Below, in pieces: positions 26,901 through 38,900 of a stretch of DNA of 64,000 nucleotides (its first letter is position 1; each line of letters begins with the position of its first letter). The stretch is from Salvator merianae. Taxonomy: Eukaryota > Chordata > Lepidosauria > Squamata > Teiidae. Location of the stretch: the NCBI GenBank assembly GCA_003586115.2, contig QVOM02000042.1, forward strand, positions 76,546,706-76,610,705, written 5' to 3'. The position numbers were made by a program, and so were the translations under genes. A model generated the notes under the pieces. The model was not told the DNA's origin, searched no databases, and saw only the letters and a program-made list of their open reading frames with translations.

Positions 26901-29900
26901 GAACTCAGCTGTGCAGACAAGCCAGCACAGAAAAAGTTTCCACCTTAATGCAGCTGCTTTGAAAACACGGATATGGCAAGCTGGAATGCAAAAGCAAACC
27001 TTGTTCAAACTCTGCAGAGCTGACCCTGTTTGAGTACTAGCCACCTGCAGAACTACTGGTACAGCCAGAATACAGTGTGCTACACAGAAAAGGAACATCA
27101 GAGAAGGGTCAACACAGACTGTATGCTTTCAAATAAGTGAACCATGTTGAGTACCACAGGAAAATGGCAATTTACAACTGGTTTCTTTTCCTGGCAGCTC
27201 CAGCAGCCCAACCCCATAGTTCAGACAACCTCACTTCCCTACCCCACCCCACTCCAGACACATTTCACTGCACTGGTTCAATCTAATGTATTTCAGGCAC
27301 TTTAGAAACCAGTGGCAAAAATGCAGTGGATTCACATTTGAATTTGCTATGCATTGAAAAGTAAGAGGCAGGATATTACCATTGAAGCAGTAGGGTAGTC
27401 AGTATTCCTTCCTTCCTTTATTTATTCCTATGAGACGAGAGTACAGAGGAATGCAGATGGAGTAAAAATCACACCGAAAGGCCCCTTGCTTCAGTGATTG
27501 CTTTGCTATAGGACAGGTTTAACAAGAAAAAGATAAGACTTCCCCCCTAGAAGAAAGAAGAGGAGAAAAAGGAGGAAGAATGGATGCAAAGGAAGGACAG
27601 AAAAGGGAGGGGGGAAAAAGAGTGAGAAGCAACTGTCAAAAAAAACAAAAGAAATAAGAACGTTTTGTAGCTGACTTTAAAAACTCCTTACAATGCTTCA
27701 GGAAAAATACCATCTGGATAATTTAAGGCCTCTGCCAAAGTTGTTTGTTGCACGTTCAACTGGCCAGAGTTGTATAAAACACACAGCATCTGAGTGCAAC
27801 GTAGTTAGCCAAGACATAACTTTAACATGATCTTTGCATTATAACAGAAAAGGCTACAGCCCATATTTTACAGCATTCAAAAAAAAACCCTTCGCAATGT
27901 GTGCTGCTTCTTTTTTCCCCAACTGCACAGTTTTTATTCCTTTTGTAAACAGTATCAAGGCCTTGAAGAAAGCACATCCTGCTATTAAGCTCCTACACCC
28001 ATGCCCAACTAATCCCCTTTTCTTTATGTGCTGTGTCTTTTAGATCATAAGCCTGAAGGCAGAGATCTGTCTAGCATTATATATTGCAAGGCATTTTGAG
28101 AACCTTCTTAAGATGAAGGGCGGCACATAAAGGATAAATAAATATGATCTCTATTAAAGCCAATAGAACTTACTTCAAAAGGGAACATACTATATTTTTG
28201 ACATCATGTCCTGCCACTATGAAAAACATTCAGAGTTATACGAATGACTCCGTAACTGAAGACATGGAAAACTTGACTTAGCCACAAAACACAATGACTC
28301 AGTGTCCACAGATCTCATCTCTACAGCTGATTGAAACAAGATCTAAAAGGCTGAAGCAGAGATTTAATCCAACAAACTCCATGAAAGATTTTCCATTTTT
28401 AAGAAATTTCGCAAAACCTGCTCCAATAGAGATAATATTTTTTAACAGACAAACAGTTATCAACAAAAAGTAGGGAGAGTTCATCTCTGACATGCGTCAA
28501 CAGCATAATTTTAGCACTATATTGAACAAAGGTGGCCCGATCTACTAAAAAAGCTACGGTATTTTACCCAGAATCTAGAGTACTTTTTTTTCCATGCAAA
28601 ACTGTTAAGCATCACTAAGCTTGAGTGCGATGGGTTATACAGGTGCTATGGGCCTATGAAACTGGAATGTGAAAATAACATCTTTCTGGCTTGCAGTGGA
28701 CAAGAAGTTCTTTCAGCACAGATTTGTTCTGCTTCCTACTTTCCTCATCTGACTATCAACAGCCCAGAAAGTGGGAAAGAGTTAACAATGTAAAAATGAA
28801 CAAAAAAAATCTGCCAAGTTTTCCATAGTTCTGAGTACAAGTATTTCAATACAACAATTCAGTGAAATGGCTAAAACTATGACTGGTTTCACACATGGAC
28901 TGGACTAGCCTAGCACGGACTAACAGCTGTCCACACACTGGGCAGTCTGTGCTGGCCCAGCTGCAGCAGCCAGATCTAAAGGCAGGACCAGACCGTGGAG
29001 ACTGCCTTCAAAGTTTGGGGGGGGGGGGCTTTTTGTCAGCATACCAATTCTGGTGGTGCTTCAAGGAGCACCACTTAAAAGTGCCCCCGTTTGCATTCCA
29101 GCTAAAAAAGATATGCTGTCAGCACAGCTCCATGGACTGGGATACTGGCATAAAAACAAATGTCTTGGAAATGATGTCATAATCAGTAAAATCAAACTCT
29201 GCAACAGATATTATGCAAACAAACGTTTTCTTTGCCAGTATTCAATTAATCACAATCCTGCAACAGAAATAAAAGCCATCCAAAATGTTTCAGAGTTGAA
29301 AAATTCTGTAGCTCTCCCATTTCAGACACGAATGAACATGGTAACAGGCCCAAACTCAAGAGAAACATATAATGTTGTTGAAAATTCCAGTACACATAGC
29401 AAGTAAGGCCATATTGCTCCCTAACTTCTGAAGTTTACAGGGGAAATACTGAAGAACTATCCGGTGATAAACTAAATGAAGACCAGTAAAGTGTGAATTC
29501 TGGTAAGATAGAAATATTCTGAAAAGGATTTCACAGATCGAGGAGTTGGGTGTAAGGCTCATCCCTGAAGTGACAGGACTTCCCCTACAAGAACAGACTC
29601 AGATTTGGGATTTTCTTGCACACGAAGCTATCACAGGAGTCCCAAGTGGCACAATGCATCCTTGACCAGCTTCACTGATGCATTTACTTTAGCCATTCCT
29701 GGACAGACATGAGAGTCAAGTATTTAAGAACCATCTTATGCAATACTGACTACTTTGAGGACTGCTTTGGGGACCAGTTGTAAAAGAGATGCTTGGAGAG
29801 GGACCTCATCACTGGATTTTTTTTTGGCAGCAGCACCAGAGTTGTGGAATGTACTATAAAGATAGTACATTCAATACAGAGTGTACTATAAAGGTAGACA

Positions 29901-32900
29901 TATGCAGGGTCTATCTGTCACCAGAATGCCACCACAGGAGCCCTCGAATGGCACAAGGATTTCACATCTCTGCATCCAATGACCATCACGCAGCTATAAG
30001 TGCTTGCAGTAGTGCATCAATAGCAGAATGGGAGAAGGCACTCTGGCACCACTCTCTCTTGCTGTTCTGCCCTGCCACAACAGTGAAGTGCAGACTTGCC
30101 TTAATGCTCATCCTTTTGGAAAGCACAGAAAATGGTCAGCTTCTGAAGCCACTTCCATAATATTCCTTCCACAATGGTCCTGAGCAGAAACATCAAAACT
30201 GGGGGATGAAGGTTCCCTGGCTTTGATATTTTCACAGTCAGGAGTCAGGGAGGACATGAAAGTAGCAGGCTTCCTGCTCTAAGGGGATGGATTGCTTACT
30301 CTGGCCCTTGTAGCGGTAGGAACTGCCGAGGGAGACTTATTGGGAGAGAGACTTTCATTATGTGGAAGACAAGATGGGTGTTCTGATCCTTTCTTAGGTT
30401 AGATGATATTCTATATTGCTGACACCCCCAGCATCAGTGCCAGGGCATTCTGAACCATTATGTTTAGTATTCTTATTATCAAATTAAAATTCTGAAACCA
30501 TCCCTAAGGTAACTAAAATACTGTACAACCACCATCAAAATATAACAAGAATTAGTTGGTCTCAGTCATTAATTCTAAGGTAAAATATTATAATCCAGCT
30601 TAGAATGTACCATATACAGACGTTCATGTCCATATGGGAAGATGTTCCTTTTCTCTGAGTTCAGTTAAAACTGTGATACTGCATTCCCTCACCGCTTTTA
30701 TATATGTAATAGCGGCTGATGGAAATACAATTGTCCCTCTGCAATTGCAAAGCTGCCATTCTTGGAAATCCTAAGGAATGCAGAAATGACAAATATGGAG
30801 ACTACTTATTCACCACTACCACCCTGTAATAACCCTGGGAAACAGTTTCCACCCAAAATCTACAAATGAAGTGATGCACAGCCTCATGTGCAAATATGCT
30901 AATCGCAATCACACAAACTGCAAAAAGAGAGGGACAACTTTTTTGAAAGATTGTTAGCTGTTTCAGGTACCCTGTGGACGTGGAATTCAAGATATGCATT
31001 TTGGAACTAATTAGAAACAAAAATGCAAACGTTATTGTTTTTGTTAAAGAACATGCAAAGCAAAGACTTCACATTACAATATTTCTTATCAGCTTATTCA
31101 ACCTTGAACAGCATGCAGATATTCGTATTACTCATGCAATGGACAATTCTAAGAAAGATCTCTTACCTGATTAATTACATATACACCATAATCAAGCTGC
31201 TGTCTTTGAAGGATGGGATGGAGATAATACAACCAATATTTCAAGTGTTCGTCCCGATTTCGGAATGGAATGATCATTGCAACCTTCTGAAGTGCTTTAC
31301 AGTCCTTGGGCGTATAGCGGCCTCCATTCCGGACTTCTGGGTTGGCTTCTTCCACTTTTTTTAAATCCACAGCCTGAGAAAACTCCACACGCAGTGGGCC
31401 AACTGGGAAGAAAAGCAAAACACCATCATATATGATAGCCAACTGTGCAGGACTGCTAATAGCTGGATATGAGATGTTCTGGAGAAGACTGCTAAAAACA
31501 ATGTTGGGAATCAAAAATTTCATTCTGGGTTTACTGATGGGGTGGGGTTTTTTTTGATGATTTGGAACAACATCTTGGAATCACAGATATCTCTCATCTG
31601 AAACATGACTGCACGTAGCTAACCAATCTATTGCAGATGGAATGGCATAGACCCCACTGAGATGGCATATTGGGAGGCATTTGGGGGGTACCTTTCAGGA
31701 CCGGCACCCATATGCTTCCCCCCAAGACTGCTCCTCTGGAGATGAAAATTGGCTCAAAGGAGGAGCGGGGAAAGGAATTTCAAATGCTCCTCCATTCCAA
31801 GGTCCGAGCAATCTGGGAAGCGAATGTAATTTGCTCACCTACCATTCCCTGGGCAGGAAATACCTACCCAGAAGATGGGTCTGATCAGCATGTTGAAATC
31901 CATGCTTCATTATCACCTCCCAGTGGAGTTTCCCCCAACCTGACTTTATGGAAGCAAGAAGGGGGCACAAGTTGTGTTTTTTCCCTCTCATTCTTTCCTG
32001 TGGCCAGTTGGTATTTAATTGGCTGTAAGAGGAAGAAAGAGGAGAGTCAAATTTCTTTTCCTCTCTTCTCTTTCAACCCCTCTCAAGCTTTCTACGTGTT
32101 CTCAGGAAGCAGACATATTGGATGCTTTAAGCCAACCAAACAAGGTGGCTTGAAATCTTAGTCACAGTGTTTTTTTCCTCCTTAGAATAAAGCATTTTAT
32201 TTATACTTGTTTAAGCCTGGCAAGAAACGTTTTGAAGTATCTTCTAGATCACAGACTTCCCTTGGCTGAGGCTACTGGGATGTCTTTCTCCCCTTCCCAA
32301 CCCCTTCCTTCCTTAGGGTCTTGGCTACCTCCTTAGGTTATCTCTAGGCACTGCAGGACGTAAACTGGCATTCTAATCACATTAGGGAGCTGTCAGTTGC
32401 GTCATCACTGACAGCATTCTGGCAGGGCTGGCAACACATTGTCAGGCCCTTGGCCCTTCTCCTGGAAATTACTTTTGTTTTTGCAGTCTAAGGAATTCTC
32501 TTACATCTTTGGAAAAATCAATGCGCTGTTGCCGCCACTGCCACACAGGACAATTTGCACCAACTCTGGGTCCAACTGGACATCCAGGAACTTTGCTGTG
32601 GATGGGAAGAATAAAAGAAAAAGGTCTGGCACAGATGCCTGATCCAATGCAGAATCAGCATAGGCTAAGGGAAGTCTGGCAGCCTCCTTTGTGCTGCAGT
32701 TTGGAAAATGCTGGCCTTCTTTTAAAAAAACAAAGTTCATGGTTTAAAAACCATGACTTTCCCAGGGCTAACGTGGGATTGCCACACGAACCCACGTCAA
32801 TCCCAATATACTCGTGGGAGAGTGCACCAAAAAATCGTCCCATGGTCATGGTGGAATATCCAGTTCTGATGCCAGGTTTTTTGTCATGCCTGATTGCTTC

Positions 32901-35900
32901 CCTTTTCTGTTGTTTCTTTATGGAAAAGCTGCTCTGGCAAAAGTACCTGTATGCAGAAGTGGATGAAAAAAACCAGAGGCAAATGGGCAGGCACTTCCTA
33001 CATCCAGGTACTTTGGCAAGAGCAGAGATTCCACAAGAAAAAGACAGACAACCTGGGTTTGCCCTGGGATTGCCTCCTGCCATTTGGTGGGGACAATGAG
33101 AGATGACTGTGAGATCTAAACAAGATCCCACAATCTCCTCTCACCATCTGAAGGTATTCTTACTGCAAACAGCATGAAGTTTCATTCTCATGTCCAACTG
33201 TACCCACCCCTGGACTTGTAAGAGGAGTGAAGAATTGCTGCTCTCATTCTCTGGAAATCAGGTTCTTCCCAGTTGGGTCTGTCCATTACAGGGATGCAGA
33301 CATGCCCATTATAGGCTGTGTTCACACATAATCTTCTGAGGCAGCTTAAGGGATGGTCTGCATGTGGGATTGTTCACGTGCCCTTCCCCCTCCCTCTTCC
33401 CCTCTCACATGCCCCCTCCCCTCCCCCCCTCTCATGAACAATCTAGGCTATAAAAGGTGGGTTAGCGATATGATGGGAACATGAGAGCCACATGCTACCA
33501 TCTCCAAGGCACTTCGGAGCTGGGGGGAGGGGTTGCACTACATCTGAGTACAGCCACACTTCACCCCTAGGTAAGAGAGCATGTGGCAACTCTTTTTGTA
33601 CACCCACACAGAACATTGCATTCATCATCATCACATCGTCTTCACCATGACTTTGTATTCCACTGGAGAAGAAGGGTTGCACAGGTACCTGTCTAAATAT
33701 ACAAATAAAAGTTTTGGCACAATTGCTTGCCTGTTCCTTCTCAACCACCTTCACTCGAGCAACAAACACACAGCTACTTGGTGAGCATGTGTTTAGATTC
33801 TAGCCACATGCAAAACGAAACCTCTTTGGGGTTTCCCTTACTCCACTGAAACTACACACCACCTAAAACTCCCATCCTGTATAAAAGTTCTCAGTCAAAA
33901 CCAACCACCTGCTCTCTCTCTCATGTGTACACACCCAATGCAATAGAGTGGATTTTCCCCCAAAATAGATTTCCCAGCATAGGATACCTGGAATAGACTC
34001 ATGTCTGAAACAGACTCAAGTAAAAGAATCCATCCATATTTATTCATAGTAGGAAAAATGAAATAGTTAGGGATGTTTGTGTTCAAATATGTTAAAACAG
34101 AGGTGAAAAGTTTTGACCATGACAGAGACGGACCTAGTCAAACACAGCAATATGTTTCCTTCACATCTAACTAGACCCTTAAGAAAACTCAGCAGCATGA
34201 ATTTGGCTGAAGCACAAAAATTAAATACTATAACCAAAAGGTTTCCATGAACTCAAAGTACCTATACACAGAGAAGAAACATCTCTTTCATCTTTGCTAG
34301 AATATTTGTTCCAGCCTTGCTTTGCTTCCTTATGAACAGCCTCCAATAACCATAGATCTAGATGTGATTCATCATTCCCTAGCAGCCTTGGAGGATAATT
34401 TATGTCACACTCCAGCATGAGTCACTGTTCTGAACTTGCTGCTTTCCTATCAGGAAGAACACTCAGGACAGTAGACGGGTACTAAGTAAAATACACCAAC
34501 AATGGCCACCTTGTGTATCTCAAGAAGAATATCCCACCACTGAAGCAGCACTATGAAGATCACCTGTTCTACATGTCCACACACCTGTCCTCTCTTTGGA
34601 TGGAGAAACAGGGCAAAGGAGGGGAATGTCTGAATGAACAGTAAGTTCATATGCCAAAAAAAGACACTAAATATGTTTTAGAGTGCCTCCAGACATGGGT
34701 AAAAACCAATGATTCTTCCAGAACTGTACTGGGAATACCACACATATCCATGGCAGTCTCGGTATAGTCCTGGGTTAGTTGATCAAAAATCCAAAACCTC
34801 GGTACTACAGAAAATCCAGCACCAACATCAGGCTTTCCATAATAGCGCTTCCTTGCCTCCATCTGGCAGCTCTTTGTGTTATTGTTCCTAGACAAAATAT
34901 CCAGATGCAAGTCAAGCGCAGGAAAAATACAAAGGGAAGTGAGCGGCACTTGGCTGACATCTGGGTATTTCAGTTAGGAACAGTAATGCAAAGAACCACT
35001 GGACAGAGATAAGAAGCCAGGATTGGCTCCTGCCACCTGGCAGGGGCAGTGAAAGGCAATTGCAGGATCTAAAGAAGACCTTGCAATTTCCTCTTGCCTT
35101 CCCGAGGCACCCCTGATGTTTTGTGTATCTACTGTATGCTGTGATCCGCCTTGGGAGCTTCAGGTGAAGGGTGAGATGAAAACATTATTTATGAATAAAT
35201 AATCTTTCACTTTTAACATGCAAAAGATTTCTGACTGCAGTTTGTTCTTAGTGTGTCCAGTTGAGTCACTATTTCATTTTTATCTAACCATTGCTGAAGA
35301 TACATCACTTCATGAGATAAAGAACAAGACTTCTGTGTTTCTAGTAGGAATTAAGTTGCTGTTTCGTATTCTGCTTGAAGGAAAGTAACATGGAGAGTTA
35401 ACACGCTTTGCATCTAATTCTCTGCAATGTATCACGTACCCATTATTTGTAAATCTTAAGGAACAAATAATGGCCAAGTAAGATTTTAAAGAGTTCAGTG
35501 TGTCATATTACAAAATGAAGCATATTAGAATCTAACTGGACAGATCAAAGGGAAACATTTTTAAAATAAGAAATTCAAATAAAGTGAAGGAACAGTCTGT
35601 TTTGATCATGACATGAACTTAGCATAATTTATATTCAATCCTGGGTTCTGGCTCCCTGCTCCACTGTAATGATTTTCTTTCACATCTCCTTTTCTGCATT
35701 TTACTCAAATCATTTCCAGATCAATAGCTAAATATGCACAGGAAGGAAGTAATATTGTATCAGTCTGCATGAAGTTGATGCCCTCCAGGAGTTCTATATT
35801 ACAATTTTCACCATCCCTAGCCAGCCCAAATACCTGGGAAGCACCAGGACAGTGAAGGCTGTTACATATATCAGAAAGAATGGCGACTGATCTCTTGTGA

Positions 35901-38900
35901 CTGGCAGAGAAGGAAGAAAACAACCCCTAGGAAATTTCCTGAGCTGTGGGCTGCTGCATCTACACACAGTAAAAAATGGCTCAAAAGCAGTTTAGAGGTG
36001 GTAGCGTCCACATCATAATACCTTAATCCACTTTAAGACCTGAAAATAACTTCCAACTGCATTATCTGCCTTTAGGGTGGATTAGAGGTGGGAAGGAAAC
36101 ACTAGCTTCCACATGCTACCATCTCTAAGCCACTTTTGAGCTGCTTTTTTGAATGTGTGTGGATGCAGTCACAGATGCCTGTAGCTCAGTGCTGACTGCA
36201 CCAAAAGACAAGCCAAATTATGAGGTCTTAGATGTTGCTGAACTGCAGTTCCCATCTTCTTTCAGCACAGGCCAAAGTGACAGAGATTCACAGACGCTGA
36301 ATAGAAGCAGCTTTCTTAAGCCATTTCCGCACTTACCTTATGTAGTCTGGATCAGAGTGTCCCGCACTGATCCAGGCTAAGGAATCCATTCCAGGTGTGG
36401 ACAAAACCTTCCCTGGACCAGAACAAGGCCATCTACATTAGGACAGCTGTTCTCCGTGCTGCCTCCGAGGCTTGCACCAGCTTCCAAGCAGGCTGTGACA
36501 GCCAGGAATGAATGTTCCTGCCTCTTGGGGCACATTGCAGCAGTGCAACAAGCCATGCCACCAAAATGGGTCCCCTGTGATAAACCAGACCACGGAGGCG
36601 TGCACCACCCACACACTTCCTAATCTGGTTTACCACCACCTAGTGCAACGGTAGGTCTCTTTAGAGAGTTCTCTTTAAAGATTTGGGGCCACCTAGTCCA
36701 GCTTGTTCTGTTCTACGTTCCATTCTGTGCAGGCAGAGTGCACTAGAAGGGAATGGGGCTTTCCTTAGACTATATCAATAGTTGTAGAAGGGAGATCCTT
36801 AGTTCCCTTTCATAACCAGAATAGCAATAAGTGCAGGAATGGCCTACGTTTTCAGAAAGCGGTCAGGGATTTAACCACAGACTTTCTGTGCATTCTGTAT
36901 GTCCATTATATTGCCAGGGTGTGGTCGTTGGTTATGTCTGCATAGAACACTGTTGACAACACTGCCACATCCGAATGAAACATGGAGCAGAGACCACCTT
37001 TGCATTGCTCTGTCCATCTGGGGAAGTCAGCAGTGGTGTTTCCATGCTAATGATGACTTCTGGGTGAACTTCCAGCTGCCACTGAACAGTCACTGAAAGC
37101 AGTGCTGGAATTCTATAAGGTGCCAGGACCACCAAAGCCAATCTTAGAACATCAGCGCGCATGCACACACCGGTTGTGGGCACTCCTGGGGCCCCATCGC
37201 CTCCCAGGCAGGATTCACAATAGGGTGTGGGTACAACCTAAGAATTAACTGGCTTTCTAAGCGTCAGTCCTGGCTGAGAGAAAATGGTTTTACTGGATGA
37301 GCTAGTAAAATATTGATCTTTTGTACCCAAGTTAAAACTCACAATAAAGGTCTGTCAACTGCATAATCTCTGTTCTCCATGGACATTCTGCCAAAAGCAA
37401 GTATAAATGTACTTCTCCTAAATAAGGTAGAGATCATTTACTGACTATATTATGACTCATAATTCTCAACAGCCGAGGCATGCAGGAAGTCTTCTAACAT
37501 ACTGTTTCATTTATAATGAGTTGATCTGCAACGACACTCTGGTACCCACTAAAAGAAAAAAAGAAATGAACTTCCTCATAGAAATAGTCCTCTTCTATTT
37601 ACATGAACTTTAGTCATGATTGTTAGAAATGAGTGAGTGCCTGTGAAGCTTACGCACCTATTTCTGTAGAACATTACCGATTTACGTTTTCACAGTGGCT
37701 ATACTACAGCTATCTACTAAGGATTTAATAGATGCAGTAAAAGAAGCAGCATCCAGCTGGCATGCCAGTGGGGACAACAAACATCCTTGATTCCATTTCA
37801 GATCACTGCTGGCATATCCGGCTGAAGGCTGGATTTCAGGAAGGGCGAGAATTCCCGCACTTTCTGAGAAGCACTGACATGACGTCAGCTGTGGTGCCGT
37901 CTGGTTCAACCTCCACCAGCACAGTACCGGGCTGCCCATCCAGGAACTTGCTGCAGTGCAGAAAGAACAAAGGAGGAAAGAGACAAAGCAGCAAGTATCA
38001 GTGCAGGCCACAAAGGTCTGTAGGTCTCCTTTGGGCTACTACCAGGAGGAAAAGGTCAAATTCCTTTTCAAGAGCTAATGTTTGGGTCTGGAGGCGCCCA
38101 AAGATTAGGTAGCTTGCTTACATACATATACAAACACATATTCATATGTGCATATTCATCTCATTGTCAAACCAGCTAATCTTTGCGGAGGGGTAGCCTC
38201 CAACCCTTTTTCCATTCAAACTTCCTCCCACTCCCTCATCTAAAGATGAGGCCAGGGTTCATTCCCCTGACCCTGTCATCTCTAGCTGCATTCACACATA
38301 ACAAAAAAAACCCAGCTCAGAAGTGCCTTAGAGACAGTACTGAGTGACACCCCATCTCCAATCCACCTTTTCTAGCCTAGGATGTCCATGAAGGGGAAAG
38401 GGAAAACGGGCATATGAATGACCCCACCTATGAACCAGCTCTAAGCCACCTCTTTTTATCACACATGAAAGCAATCATAGTTACAGTGTATTGCCAATTC
38501 TTCTCACACTCCATGCATCAACGGCTGAATGCCTGCTGCAAGGATTCTTCCTTACTTAACAGAGGTTTCCTATGCACTTTGGGTCACTAATGAGATAGGC
38601 AGAGAAAGCACCACAGCAGAATTATGATCCCTATCACCCTTACTGTGTGAGGAGTGCAGTGTCCAAAGAGGCCTTATTACATGAACAAAACTGATTCAGG
38701 GAAACTGAAGAGCAGCCCTGCCTCCTCATACCAAGTTTACAAAAGAACTCTCTTAACATTTTCAGGAAATTGTCCAGCATGTAGAGCATAGGGCTTCCCA
38801 TCTCATAATTTCACAGACACTTCACAAGACTGACTCTTTCCTTTAAGGTGCAACAGCCAAAGTTTACCAGTTTCTATAAAACAACAGCTGTATCAGAGAC

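Larger units (their letters stand above)
13787..31166 (-). other. B4GALT1 intron 2
   Basis: 17,380 bp, non-coding. It contains the inverted-repeat cluster at 14985-15385, three copies of the 'TGTGTTCACACAT' miniature element, an (AAGG)n tract, a degenerate minisatellite at 24435-24605 and L2-type tails. About 15700-17100, 23000-24400 and 25900-27900 show nothing recognisable. Confidence 0.9.

Noticed and set aside
32509..33131. Overlapping long frames on both strands
   Set aside because: No domain or splice context; it partly overlaps a dispersed repeat.
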